A DNA stretch of 64,000 bases, from the NCBI GenBank assembly GCA_032690845.1, contig CM064432.1, forward strand, positions 62,060,071-62,124,070, in the 5' to 3' direction. Origin of the DNA: Eleusine coracana subsp. coracana. Lineage: Eukaryota > Streptophyta > Magnoliopsida > Poales > Poaceae. The notes under the pieces were generated by a model. It ran no database searches and was not told where the DNA came from. It saw nothing but the letters and a program-made list of their open reading frames with translations. Of the stretch, positions 24,150 to 36,232 are shown in pieces. The position numbers were made by a program, and so were the translations under genes. How positions within the stretch are numbered: the stretch's first letter is position 1; each line of letters opens with the position of its first letter.

Positions 24150-24340
24150 GAACATGAACGTCCGGAAGCAAGCAGAGCCGCGCCTAGGGCCAGGCAGGGT
24201 CGGAGATGGTCGGTATTTCATTTACCGACCGCGGGTGGGGTCACCTGGACCGTCAGATCCGAAGAGTGCGGCTAAGATGGGACTTTGACCGAGTTGACCA
24301 GGAGTGTTGTGTGGGCCGACTGCCGGCTTAATCAACAAGA
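24150..24340 (+). repeat. Promoter-like module, copy C (partial)
   Basis: Blocks in order: GCAAGCAGAGCCGCG, CGCCTAGGGCC, the inverted repeat GGTCGGTA...TACCGACC (24208-24230), GGGGTCACC, GTGCGGCTAAGATG, GACCGAGTTGACCAGGA, GTGTGGGCCGAC and GCTTAAT. The same blocks in the same order recur at 26700-26900 and 46080-46255. No gene follows this copy directly. Confidence 0.8.
24208..24230. repeat. Inverted repeat GGTCGGTA / TACCGACC
   Basis: Perfect 8-bp arms around a 7-nt spacer (TTTCATT). Identical sequence at 46111-46133 and inverted at 43751-43773; diverged copies at 26759-26783 and 36692-36714. Confidence 0.9.
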
Positions 24341-26484
24341 CCCGTCATGTATCAAGGCCCATTAGGAGATCCAAGGCCCTTCTTACAGTTGGAGAGCGCT
24401 CGAGGAGTCGAGGTGGAGTTCCCAGACCGGTCTATAAACTGCAAGGCCCATCCCAACAAGTAGCCTCCTGCAGTACACACACTGAAGGCCCCAGCTAGGG
24501 TTATAGCTCCCGAGCAGTACTCCGTTAGAAATCAGGGAGTAGTTTTATATCATTGACAATTTTATAAACTTTATGCAAATGGCTCGCTGTCTCCCCAATA
24601 CAATTCACAGTGTCTAGAGTATGATCGCCCCTTCATCTTCCTGCCGCTGTCGGCGAAGGCGCGACCCTTCCACCTTGATCGTGTGCTCGTTGCTCTCTGT
24701 CGCGACGATCCATCTTTTCTCGCCGGCAGACGCTTCTTCATCTTGCCAGCAAGGATCGACCGGTCATGGCCCTCCTCTATCCGTGAGGAGGAGCGTCGAA
24801 GGAACAATTAGTCCATACTCCGTCTCGCGTGCAGCCCATTGATCACACACGACTTTCCTGGATGTTGACAAGGAGTGTCAAAGTCTAAGGGCATGTACAA
24901 TGATTTAGAAACGCAGCTGCCGTCTATTAGACACTGCTAAATCATATTTAGACAGCAAAAGGTACATATTTTACAATGGTTTATCTATTCTAATGTCTAT
25001 ATAAAATCCTACTCTTTTTTATTTTTGCATGCAAGGGCTGAACAAAAGTAAGCTTTAACTGTGTCCGTATTTTGAAGAAATTGTTTATGACACAGTAACT
25101 CAGATCTCTTTACCTTGCTACGTTGGTACATGTCTGCACCTTTTGGGGCATTCTTGTTTGGTTTGTGTGTATATAATTCCATTCTAAAAACCCATATAAA
25201 CAATATCGTTTGTGAAATCAACTTAGGCAGCTTTTTTGGATTTTACTTTTGAACATGCCATATTGGCTATTTTATTTTGTTCAAGCAGAACTTGGGGGAT
25301 CCCCTGTAGGGCTGATACAGAAGATGGAGGAAGGCAGCCAGAAATTTGGGGCTGTTCTTACATTATTTTTTTTATTTCAACATACTAAGTCACTTTCTTA
25401 TGTTGTCAATACTCTCCCTTCAGGTCCATTTGTGCTCAAGTGAGACCCACGAAGCGCTGCATTCTCGTTTTTTAAGTTATATTTGTCTAGCACGAAGTAG
25501 CTTTAGGCCTTTGGGGGAATTATCCAGTCCTGACATTCTTTACGGCCATTCCATTAGGTTAGAATTGTAAGGTGAACTCAGGTTTTACATTAGTAACTAA
25601 AACTTGACGGAGGTAGCATTTGTTGGCACAGTATTAGTTTCTTTCTCTCATTGTTTTTTGTTCTTTTTCTTTGTCCTTTTTTTGGCTGGCAGCAGTGGTC
25701 TTTTGGGATAGATCAGGGTTTATTTTACTTTGCTTATGGCAAGCAGGCAAGAATTTTAAAAGCGCAGCTTTCATTGTAGTTGCTAAAACCTGATGGTAGG
25801 GAACAATCTGGAAGAGATCATGTTTGTTATGTAGCATTAAAATGTTGCTGCTCATGGCAATAACGGCATGAACTGCTGAATAGAGATGTGTTTGTGCAAC
25901 ATGTGTTTGTGCAAATAGAGATGTTTACTTGTTTGGAACTGGCGATGGCTCTACTAGTGATTGATTGCCTATCATTTGTTTTTTAACACGGGACTAAAAC
26001 TTCATCAGGCAGGCAGTAAACAGGGCTGAGCAGGACAGGAAGTGGGGAATCCAGACAATGTAACGAGCACCTCGGGTCTATTTTATTTTCGCTGCCGCCT
26101 TTTCGCCATGGTCGTGCAGCCACGAGTCCCCTGGCTGTGCGCCGTCGCCGCCACGTACGTCAAGCACCATATGCGGCGGACCTCTCGGCCAGGGTCTAAA
26201 ACGCAGGCAGCGGCAGAGGTTCCTGGGTGAAGACGAGGTGGCGGTGCGTGAATTCTACGTCAGAGTTTCAGGCGGTGGCCTCGTTGCCGGCCGCCACGAA
26301 GGGAAAACGCCGCCGGCGAGGAAAGCTTCAACGAGTAGGCGGACGTTGCCGCACGCAGAGATGATGAGATGAATTCATGAATATGAACGCCATGGTCGTG
26401 CAGCCAAGGCTGCCAGTCTTGCGTGCCCAGCGCCGCCACGTTCTGCGCCTCGTTCCAGCGCCACCAGCGGAGATGCACGGGGCT
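24341..26484. other. Gene-free spacer
   Basis: AT-rich sequence between two module copies. GGGCATGTACAATG near 24890 resembles ends of some grass transposable elements, but no matching second end was found. No gene is supported; open frames such as 25249-25443 lack domains. Confidence 0.4.
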
Positions 26485-26900
26485 AGGTTGGCCGCCGCGC
26501 AGGCGGCAGAGAGACGGACATTGCATTGAGAGCCGTGAACGCCGCCGCCGGCCGCGTCCTGGACCTGGAGCCGAAAACGAGACCTGTGACCTCGAGCGAT
26601 CACTTCGCCGCCACGAAGCTGTAAGCGGGGAAGAAGGGAGGCGACGGCGAGGTTGGATCCAACGAGGTGGCGGGCGTTGTCGCACAGTCGCAGACATGAA
26701 CGCGGGGAGGGGGAAGCAAGCAGAGCCGTGCGGCGCGCCTAGGGCCGGGCGGGACGGGGGTCGGAGAACGACATTTACCGACCAGGGCTGGGGTCACCAG
26801 CACCGCTGGATCCACAGTGTGCGGCTAGGATGTGACCTGACCGGGTTGACCAGGACATTATGTGGGCCGATAGGCGGCTTAATTAACTTGGCCCATGAGG
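26485..26900 (+). repeat. Promoter-like module, copy A, upstream of F-box copy 1
   Basis: Contains GCGCAGGCGGCA, GAGAGCCGTGAACGCC, CGCGTCCTGGA, CCTCGAGCGATCAC and CGCCGCCACGAAGCT, then the GCAAGCAGAGCCG to GGCTTAATTAAC series shared with copies B (45941-46255) and C (24150-24340). The inverted repeat here (26759-26783) is diverged in its left arm. It ends about 260 bp before the F-box start at 27158, and a shorter version of its tail (TGTGGACC...GGTGGCTTAATTAGC) lies about 150 bp before F-box copy 2, suggesting it is, or derives from, an F-box family promoter. Confidence 0.7.
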
Positions 26901-27157
26901 AGATTTATTGGGCCTCGCGGGTGGAATTGGACGAGGACGAGAGCCCTCGTCATATCGTATCCGGGAGTACGCTGGAGTGCGCTCGTCCTCGTCATCACAT
27001 AGGTTTGTCATCAATCAACAATATTGATCCCTGTTAATTACCACCTTTATACTACAAAAAATAAATGGGATATACTTGGAATACAACACGTCATCCACGC
27101 TTCGCAGTTATACTCTGGAGTTTGGCCTGTTCCTTGACGAACTACGATCGATCGATC

Positions 27158-28834
27158 ATGGATGATGTCTCCGGCGCCGGCGAAGACCTCGATCGGATCA
27201 GCGCCCTCCCCGACGAGTTGCTGCACGTCATCCTCTCCTTCGTGGGCGACGCACAGGAAGTCACCCGCACGGCAGTGCTCTCCCGTCGATGGCGGCGCAT
27301 GTGGGTTCATGCAAGCACCCTCAAGTTCTCCGACCATCGTCTGAAAAATTGGACCATGGATCCAGGCCACTTCGCCAGCTTCGTCGACTGGGTGCTCGCT
27401 CATCGCGGCGAAACAGCCATGGACTCCCTCACGATCTGGATGACCCAGAAGAGCCGCGCCGCCTCACCGGCACGTCTTGAAATCTCTGCGCGTTCAGCTT
27501 GTTGGAGGACAGAGAGATCGCAAGGCCTCCGTTGTTTCGCTGCCTAGCATTTGCAGGACATCATACATCTCGCTTTCTCCATCAAAGAGGAGTATCTTGC
27601 AGCTCCCGGCCCTGGCGACAGCGAGTTACGAAGCGCTGACAGAGCTCTACCTACATTCACTTTGGTTCAGCGAAGAGGGCCCCGTCCTTGGTGACTTTGT
27701 GACGTCGTGTTGCCACTCCCTGCGTCGACTTTCGATTTCCACCCCCAAAGCGTTGTTCCAGCTGGTGCTCCGATCTGAGGCGCTGCAAGAGCTCCAGATT
27801 TACTGGGCATTTGATCTGCGGATGCTGGACGTGACAGCTCCCAACCTGCGTGTCGTCCGGCTCGACCGGTGCTTTCATGGACATGGACGTCATCATCGAT
27901 AACAATGTGGCTAGGATCACAGCACCGAGGCTTGAGGTGATTGGCATAAGCTACTTCCGCAACGCCGCCCCACGCCCTGAGTACGATATCCATGACTTGA
28001 TAAGTGTACGCCGTCTGGAAAACCTGCAGCTAGATATGCATGGGAAGTACTGCCATGACACTGATCAGGTGCTAGGGTTATGGTTCCTTGCAAGGTGCCC
28101 TGGCGTTGAGCACGTCGACGTGAAACTTGAGCATCATTGTGCGTCCCACATCCCCGACAAGAGTGACCTCGTCGATCTAACCAAGGAAGGAGGCAAGCAG
28201 GCGGCACAATTTGCCAATGTTAAAAGCATGTTCGTGACTGCGATTTCCGGCTTTCCAGCACGACACCTTGTGTCAAGTGTAGCGTCGTTGCTCATCAGGT
28301 GCTCTCGCCACTTGAGATTGTTAAGGCTCCGCGTTCCTGTTATTACACCGCCCCGAGTAAGTATTCGTAAACGAAAGTAGTAGTACTGTTCTATCTATAC
28401 ATAGTACGCAAATGCACATTTTTTTTTACAAAAAAGTAGCTGCTGATTATATTTTTGTTCTTGCTATTGCTCTTTCTTTTGTTTTTTTTAATTAGGATAT
28501 TGCAAAGTGCTTTTGTGAGGACCTTGAAGATAAATGGGAGATTCCTGGGAAGATAGCATTGGAACAGCTACAAGATGTGATAATGACTCGATTCGCAGCA
28601 ACAGATGAGGAGATGCAACTTTTGAGTTTGTTATTTGAGAGCTCCAATTCAATCAAATGTGTCGCTATATGTACGATCATAAAGAAGATCGACATTGCGT
28701 ATTTGACACGAGAAAGGATAGGGAAAGAAGTCGATGGTAACACAACCTCGGTGATCGGTCAGAAGCCATCTGGATTAGACATGCTACGCAACAGGGAGCA
28801 CAGCATCCGTCGCCTAAGAGCTGAGGTTCTATAG
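27158..28834 (+). pseudogene. F-box/LRR/FBD-type gene, copy 1 (frameshifted)
   Basis: Starts with an intact F-box: RISALPDELLHVILSFVGD, then VTRTAVLSRRWRRMW. The reading frame then shifts near 27474 (about 13 codons matching the ERLNEWLRYTAQH segment of copy 2 are missing) and again near 27868. LRR-like segments follow (SYEALTELYLHSLWF, MLDVTAPNLRVVRLD, RRLENLQLDMHGKY). A GT-AG intron at 28357-28495 separates the last exon, which holds the FBD-like block IALEQLQDV and EEMQLLSLLFESSNSIKCV. Copies 2 and 3 have no intron there. F-box proteins recruit targets to SCF ubiquitin ligases; this copy can only make truncated products. Its upstream region carries module copy A. Confidence 0.85.
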
Positions 28835-29830
28835 AATTTTGTAGAGCTGTACACCTACAATACTACACATAGTATTCACTAATTAAGAAGACTTTTTTTT
28901 ATGAGAGAATTCACTGTACACTTTCGAATAATGACTTTGTGGTGGCTTATCTGGCACACAAAAGTTTTGTTTCCTTACAGTCAATCTAAATTTTTACATG
29001 CTTTTTGAACATTAGATGAGAATTGCTACTTCAGGCTGTGCAGTAGTTATGTTACACGGATCGGTCAACTGGAATGCCGACGACAAGGATTCCCTCCATT
29101 TCTGATTAAATGTTTGCTGCCATGCATATTTATAGAAGTTTCATGTTTTTTTAATTATGTTTAATCATTCATTTAGTTCATGTTCATATATGTAAAATAA
29201 TATGTTATATTTTAATTTTCTCTAGTAATAATCAAATCATAAAAAAATATGATTATTTTAAGAAAATAAATAAAATGTGATCAAACTAACTGAAAACCCA
29301 ATGAACATACACATGGTAATTTTTAATAAATAAAAATAATATATGATCAAATATAACTAAAAAATCAATTATAATAACAATTTTAAAATAGAGGGGTTTT
29401 ACCTACCACGACGGAGCAGTCTGCCGCCAAGAAGGAAATGGGTGACGATATCACGGACATATCCACTTGAACCTCGGGGCAATGCTGGAGTTCAGGGCGG
29501 GTTGGAGAACCAAACAATTTACTTTACCGACCACCAATCCAAATTCCAAACGAAAACTAGCCCTAGCACGCGAGGCCCGACCTACCTCTGTCTTGGGCCA
29601 GCCCATGAAGAAGGAGCGGCAATGGCGCCGCTGCAACGTTGGTCGACGATGAGTTGACGTGAAAAATGGAGTTATGACAGAACATGACGATAGGTGAGCC
29701 TCTGTCGCCACACTGGACAATGCGAGGGCGTCACCTCAACGCCGGTTGGCAGTTATTGTCAATGGGGTTAAGGTTTCGGGTTGCCGGGGGCGAGGGGCAG
29801 CGACGGTGGCCTAAACATCCGATGAACTTA
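28835..29830. other. AT-rich spacer
   Basis: Very AT-rich (29140-29400) with no gene. 29440-29820 is GC-richer and includes TTTACCGACCACC near 29521-29535, a half of the GGTCGGTA inverted repeat. Confidence 0.45.
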
Positions 29831-30050
29831 GGAGGTGTTCATTTCCATAGACTAAAGAGTTAAAACTAAACTTTATTCTAAAATAGCTCTAGGGAAACAA
29901 ATAGGAGGGCTAAAAATAGAGGTAAATTTTAGTTCTATAGAAGAAAAAGGACTAAAATGAGGGGCAAAACTTTAGCCCTCCAAAAGATGCAAAATTTTAA
30001 CTCAAATTTTAGGAGATAAACTTTAGCTCCTCATAAAAATGAACACCCCC
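29831..30050. mobile_element. Tourist/PIF-Harbinger-like MITE
   Basis: 220-bp AT-rich element with terminal inverted repeats GGAGGTGTTCATTT and AAATGAACACCCCC, flanked on both sides by TTA (29828-29830 and 30051-30053), the 3-bp target duplication of this superfamily. Non-coding, hence non-autonomous. Confidence 0.85.
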
Positions 30051-30303
30051 TTAGAAGGTTACCGCGGGGAGGAGGGGAGAGGGGGGGAGGGGGTCGGCTC
30101 GGTCGTGGACGGCGGCAAGGTAGGAGAGCGTGGCGCGAGGTAGAAGAAGAATGTGGCATGCTTGCGGTCTGTACAGACACGGACGAGGAGCACGACACTC
30201 GACGGCGGTCAGAACGACAGCCAACGATGTGGCGCATGGTGGGATAGGTCACGCGACCCCCTAACAACCGCGTCCAGTTCAAAAGGCTGCAGAATGTACT
30301 GTA
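30051..30303. other. Short GC-rich spacer between two MITEs
   Basis: G-rich strand with no supported gene. Confidence 0.4.
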
Positions 30304-30536
30304 CTCACTTCATTCCAAAATTATTGTCGCCATTGACTTTTTCACTATTTTTGATCTTTCGTCTTATTTAAAAAATTTCAAACAATATTATGTATTTTCT
30401 TATAATTTGTTTTATTATTAGATAAATTTTAAATATAACTTATAATTTTTTATATTTAAATAAATATTTTGAATAAGACGAATAATCAAAAATAAGGAAA
30501 AAAATAATGGCGATAATAATTTTAGAATGGAGGGAG
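30304..30536. mobile_element. Stowaway-like MITE
   Basis: 233-bp element, AT-rich, with long terminal inverted repeats beginning CTCACTTCATTCCAAAATTA and ending TTTTAGAATGGAGGGAG, flanked by TA on each side (30302-30303 and 30537-30538). This is the classic Stowaway (Tc1/mariner) structure. It sits about 190 bp upstream of the intact F-box gene and may lie in its promoter. Confidence 0.9.
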
Positions 30537-30722
30537 TATTGGAGTATACCAGGAGCGTTCTGTGGACCAAAAGGTGGCTTAATTAGCTTTTTCTAGTTTT
30601 GGACTTAATAATTAACTCGTACCAAGAAGGACAATTTCGTTTCCTCTCGTAGAAACTCTGGAGTTCTGCGCTTGTGTTTGATACAGTTGACGCCTGTTTC
30701 TACACGACCCGGCCGAGCAACA

Positions 30723-32243
30723 ATGGATCCCCGTGTTGGTCATCGCGATCGGATCAGCGCTCTCCCCGACGAGTTGCTGCACGTCATCCTCTCCTTCCTG
30801 GGCGACGCGCCAGAAGTCACCCGCACGGCCGTGCTCTCCCGTCGATGGCGGCTCGTGTGGGTTCATGCAAGCAACCTCGAGTTCTCCGACCATCTTCTGA
30901 CGAAGAACTGCACCATGGATAATCCAGGCCACTTCGCCGGCTTCGTGGACTGGGTGCTCGCTCAGCGCGGGAACGCTGACATGGAGTCTCTCAGTATCCA
31001 CATCTTGCAGAAGAAGGGCCGTGTCTCGTCGGAGCGGCTCAATGAGTGGCTTCGCTACACTGCGCAGCACGTTGTCAAATCTGTGAAAATCAATCTTCTC
31101 GGATGGGTGGATGAGCAGGCCATCGAGTTACCCAGCCATGGAAGGGCAACATCCCTCTCTCTAGATCTAGCAAACCGTAGGCTCAAACTCCCGGACGCCT
31201 TCACCGCAAGATACGAAGCGCTGACAGAGCTAAAACTATGGTCCGTGTCTTTCCGCGAAGAGATTCCCGGGCACACCCTCAGTGACTTCTTGACGTCTTG
31301 CTGTCCCCGCTTGCGTCGACTTCAAATTGGGGGCGCTAAAGGGCTGGTTAAGCTTGTGTTTCGTGCCGATGCGCTCGAAGATCTTTATATCTTTTACAAT
31401 CCCGATCAACAGATGGTGGACGTGACGGCTCCCAACCTTCGTGCCGTCCATATTAACAGTGCCTTCCGCATAAGCCATGTCAACAACGAAGTGGTTAGAA
31501 TCATGGCACCGAAGCTGGAGGAGATTGGAGGTTACCTTATTGACGACTGGCGAGGGGTCCTGGATATAAATGGCCTGACAAGTGTTCGCCGCTTCAACAT
31601 GCTGTCCCTGTTCATGCATGGCAAGTACTACCGTGATGGAGACGCCAGCTTCTCTCTCCTAGAGAACTGCCCTGGCGTTCAACACCTTGACGTGTTGCTT
31701 AAGCATCGGTTCATCACATCGCTCATGAATGGTAATAAGTTGGTCGATCTGGCATCGGAGGGCAAGCCGCCACTTGCCAATGTCAGAACCATGGTCGTGC
31801 GAGCTCCTAAGCTGCCGGAGCATCACCTTCTGGCAGGTGTATCATCGCTGCTGATGAGGTGCCCTCACTTGACATCATTGGTCATTGATTTATGTATTAC
31901 GGGCCAAATAATATGGGAATGCTTCTGTGAGGCATTTACCGATAGGTTCACTATTTTTGGGAAGCTAGCGTTGGAGTCCCTACAAGAGGTGAAAATAACC
32001 GGGTTCACCGGAACAACCGAGGAGATGCAACTTGTGAGTTTGTTACTTGAGAGCTCCAACTCCATCAAATGCTTGGCGTTAAGTGAGACAAAAAGGAACA
32101 TTGATATTGTCTCGATGATACAAAAAATAGAAAAGGAGATGGATGCCGATAATTCGTCTACCATTGGTCAGAAGCTGTTGGAGATACCTTGTGCTGATCG
32201 TGGCCGTTGGTATTTTCTAGAAAAGGTATTCATCTGGACATGA
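30723..32243 (+). CDS. F-box/LRR/FBD-type protein, copy 2 (intact)
   Basis: Single exon, 506 aa, the only fully open member of the local cluster. F-box at about residues 10-50 (DRISALPDELLHVILSFLGD, SRRWRLVW), expected to bind SKP1 in an SCF ligase. The middle has irregular leucine-rich segments (YEALTELKLWSVSF, CPRLRRLQI, TSVRRFNMLSLFMHGKY). The C-terminal region, about residues 415-450 (KLALESLQEVKITGF, EEMQLVSLLLESSNSIKCL), matches the FBD-type end of this plant family. The start is the first ATG (30723); the frame extends 17 codons upstream only from a TTG. No intron at the position where copy 1 has one. Targets are unknown; such families expand and decay quickly in grasses. Confidence 0.9.
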   Translation: MDPRVGHRDRISALPDELLHVILSFLGDAPEVTRTAVLSRRWRLVWVHASNLEFSDHLLTKNCTMDNPGHFAGFVDWVLAQRGNADMESLSIHILQKKGRVSSERLNEWLRYTAQHVVKSVKINLLGWVDEQAIELPSHGRATSLSLDLANRRLKLPDAFTARYEALTELKLWSVSFREEIPGHTLSDFLTSCCPRLRRLQIGGAKGLVKLVFRADALEDLYIFYNPDQQMVDVTAPNLRAVHINSAFRISHVNNEVVRIMAPKLEEIGGYLIDDWRGVLDINGLTSVRRFNMLSLFMHGKYYRDGDASFSLLENCPGVQHLDVLLKHRFITSLMNGNKLVDLASEGKPPLANVRTMVVRAPKLPEHHLLAGVSSLLMRCPHLTSLVIDLCITGQIIWECFCEAFTDRFTIFGKLALESLQEVKITGFTGTTEEMQLVSLLLESSNSIKCLALSETKRNIDIVSMIQKIEKEMDADNSSTIGQKLLEIPCADRGRWYFLEKVFIWT

Positions 32244-33627
32244 TATCCATTAGTGCAGAGCGACAGAAGACAGCAACTTGTTCGGAGAGGCGAACGAGAA
32301 GGGAGCTCCAAGAAGGGGTACACCGGATAGAAATGGAAGACGGCGGAGTTTCTCTACTTATATAGTATATCTCTACTCCTTAATAATTTAGGTGAGATCG
32401 TTATTGGTATTGCTGTAGTTTGATATTGGCTTTGGTATTAATTTTAGATTAGTTTTGTGCAAGGTCATGCAAGTCAGATACATATGTTGCGTTCTATGTT
32501 GCAGTGATACAAAAACAACGTGTCATAAACATTGAGGGACATGGATACAATGCAAATACGACACAAATACATATATGCCAAGTATCTAGCATAAAAGAAA
32601 AAAAATAGAAAATCGGGTACTTCTTTGAGACGTCCTAGGGCAATATTGAATATGGTCCAAAAGCAACACAAGCAGCCCATGACACAACTATGTAGTTTAT
32701 TGCATATGACCTAGCAATACGTATACGATTCAACTCCACTTCCGGTAGTCATATCATTCATCCCCCCCACCCACCCACCACCAACTGCACACAGGAACAA
32801 ATACGCTGATGGTTGGTCATTGTCCACGATCGCTTGCAGCAAGCGGTGACACTACATCACCTACTAGCGACAACCACCTTCAACGCCATTGTGACTGTAC
32901 AACACTTTTGCTAAACACTACATAATCAGATGATGTCGTTTCCCTAACTCTAGCCATCTCATCACCGGTAAAGAAATCGATGAATTAATGCCTCAGTGCT
33001 TGAGGAACAAGTTTTTTTTTCTTTTTCAAACCCGTAGTAAGACACGGGTACTTTGCTAGTACTCTAGTCTATAATAAAACAGGTGAGGTCGTCATTGTTG
33101 CACCTATTTTATTAAAGAGTGGATTAAAAAGTAGAAATAGGAATTAATTTGATTAATAATTTTATTACTTTGATGATGTTGTCTTAATAATAAATTTGAT
33201 GATGTTATCTTAATAATCAAGAAGAGACGATCATACCGAAATTAATTATTAAGGAGTAGAGATTACTTTGATGATGTTGTCTTAAATTTCATAAAATAGT
33301 AATCGTGGATTTTTGATATTAGATATGTATAGTTGGATCAAACTAATTGCCAGTAGTTTTGATAAACTACAAACCAATTTGGATAGTAAAACTCATCATT
33401 TTCTTCTACCTGCCGTTACCAAACAACAATCGGCTGATGTGTCCCTTGATCAATCCTAGTTTGATACCGGTCACTCTGACAGTGGCAATCTGATATGGAT
33501 ACGGCTCACCCCGGCAGCAGGTCGGTTGTATATAATATATAACTGGTTATATTCGCCTGCCATGACAAATCAGCCGTGCATTATTCTTGCGCGTGCGTTG
33601 TAGCTAGTTAATTAGTGCACGAGAAGA
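32244..33627. other. Spacer between F-box copies 2 and 3
   Basis: No gene. A TTTGATGATGTTGTCTTAA-type segment occurs three times between about 33170 and 33290. The rest is AT-rich. Confidence 0.5.
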
Positions 33628-35040
33628 TGGATTGCCAAGACGGCGATCTCGACCGGATCAGTGCCCTCCCAGACGACCTGCTGCACGTCATCCTCGGCTG
33701 CGTTGGATCCGCGCCCGCCGTATCACAAACTGTCGTGCTCTCCCGGCGATGGCGGCACGTGTGACCTCCTCTTCAAGGAGAAGGGTCATGCCTCGCCGGA
33801 GAAGGTGAACGAGTGGCTTCGCTACGCCGCGCGACGCGTCGTCGGATCAGTGGACATTGACCTCGGACCGTTGTTAAATGAGCTTGATCATCATCAGGCG
33901 GTCGTGGAGTTACCCATCCATGGCGGCAGGGCCACATCCATCTCGCTATCCTTATCAAACCATAGGCTCCGACTCCCAGCTGCCACATCAGCAATGTACG
34001 AAGCTCTGACGGATCTCACGCTCTACTCCCTGTGGTTCGCCGACGATGGGATGAGCACCCTACTCGGCGACTTTGTGATGTCATGCTGCCCCCGCCTGCG
34101 CCGTCTTATCATTTCATGCGTCAGAGGTTTGACCCAACTGGTGCTCGACACCGAGGTGCTCGAAGAACTTTATATCTCGTACACGGATGGTTTGCAGAAG
34201 CTGGACGTGGTGGCTCCCAACCTGCGCGTCATCACGCTAGGGTTCTTTCATATATCACTGATTTCAAGGGACATTAACCTGGACAACATGATGATCAGAA
34301 TCGTGGCGCCGAGGCTGGAGGAGTTTCGTGGCGACGACTTTCCCTACAGGCTACTACCGGTCCTGGACATACGTGGCTTGGAAAGCGTTCGCCGTCTCAA
34401 AAACCTAGAGCTAGACACGCACGGCAAGTACCACCGCACCTCCGACCTTTGGCTCCTCCAGAACTGCCCTGCAGCCCAACACGTCCACGTGAACCTTTGC
34501 CATAGTAGCACCCGGTTTGCCGCGGACAAGCTGGTCGATCTCACGGCGCCGGAAGCAGGCAACAGACTATTTCCCAATGTTAGAGCCATGTCCATCATGT
34601 GTGGTGTGCCGAGACATAATCTGGTGGCAAGTATATCTTCGCTGCTCATGAAGTGTCCTCACCTGACGTCGGTCAACATTACTGGCATATATTTCCCGGA
34701 AGAACGACGTGGTTTCAAATGCTCGTGCGAGGCACTACTTACAGATAGGTGCACGGTTCATGGGAAGCTAGCGTTGGAATCCCTACAAGAGGTGAAAATA
34801 ACCGGTTTCAGGGGAACGGATGAGGAGATGCAGCTTGCGAGGTTGCTCTTTGGGAGCTCCAATTCAATCCAACGTTTGAACATTGAACTACGCGCCCCCA
34901 CCAAGGTTGAAGCGGGTGTGAAGATCTTTCAAGAACTGACGACGATGAAGACCCCTTGTGCTGATCAGGAGGAGTGGAGTTTTGCCAAGAAACAGAAAGG
35001 GAGAAGATTCAACTGGACGTGCAACTGGACACGGTTATAG
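33628..35040 (+). pseudogene. F-box/LRR/FBD-type gene, copy 3 (internal deletion and frameshift)
   Basis: Begins with ATG at 33628 and an F-box (DLDRISALPDDLLHVILGC, VVLSRRWRHV), then meets a stop (TGA at about 33763). Compared with copy 2, about 60 codons between the F-box and KVNEWLRYAARRVV are absent and the frame changes. The remainder, up to 35040, is open for more than 400 codons and retains LRR-like and FBD-like segments (KLALESLQEVKITGF, EEMQLARLLF). The long downstream frame can be read from upstream only in the wrong frame through the F-box, so no full protein is made unless a splice skips the junction; no good splice pair was seen. No intron at the position found in copy 1. Confidence 0.85.
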
Positions 35041-36232
35041 ATACAGAACTTTCCTTTCCTTGATCAGCTAGCTAGATTGAACTTAGAAAATAGAGCATCT
35101 TTATTGTTTCCATGAAAGGCTTTTCTTTCCTCATTTTTCCTTATATGCTGGTGCTATATGAAAGATGATTTCGTGTTCGTTTTCTATATAAGCAGCGGGA
35201 AGGTCCTTTTGTGTCTGAAAAGAAGAAGATGATTATGTATTTATCTTGAAATAAACACATATGATTATTATCACTGGAAGATTACAATAATTCTCTGACT
35301 ACAAGATTACATTAATTCTCTAAATCCTATGACAGAGGAACAAAAAAGAAGATCCATAATAGGAGTTGTAAACTGCCATTATCATCACATATTTATTTTA
35401 GTTATACAACAAAGTTATATCATTAGATTAATTACAAAATGTTTTAGTATTTGCTTCATGCACAATTTTATTTTGTTACTAGTAACTAAGACAACACTTT
35501 TAGTATACTTTTATTAAACCAGAAAATTGTCCTAACAGCATCAATAAAGAATTGAAGGGGGTTTAACGCATAGGGCTGGCTAACAATCCAGGTCGGCTCA
35601 TCAAGGCTCAGCTCGCTACGATAAAGAGCAAGCTCCGTTCGGCTCATTAAGATCAACAAGCTGAAAATGATGTTCAGCTTGGTTTGTTTGTAAGCTTGTT
35701 AGGCACTTGAGCCGAGCATAATTTAAATTTGATGACAAAATTATTAATTAACTTACACATTTTGATAATATTAAAACATAATAATAATATTGTAAAATGT
35801 ATGTAGTTGAAAATAACGGTATAGAAAATAAAAAATTTGACTCAAGAACCATTGTCAATAAGTCCTAACAAGATAGACTTTTTTAATACTCACTATAAAT
35901 AATATAAACATTATGCTCTATTTATATATATATTTTTTCCTTTCTCAAATTAAAATGTGGATTACAGGGGCGCTCTTCGATAAAAAGGTCCTTCGATTTT
36001 TTTGTGTAATGAAAATGTCAAAAACAATTAGTATGACCTTGATGTCTTGCCAAAACACTCCCTCTATTGTTTTGAAGATGCAATTGTGTTTGATCTTTTT
36101 GTATTCAGTTTCACTATGCATGAGAAGTCCCGAGTCTTGGTAAAACAGGTAACACGTACACAACAAAAGGATGTTCTGATTTCTAAATATATCTCTGCTA
36201 TTCTATTGTAACAAAAACCCGAGTCTAAAAAC

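Noticed and set aside
24890..25010. MITE end suggested by GGGCATGTACAATG
   Set aside because: No matching inverted end or target duplication was found nearby, so an element could not be defined.
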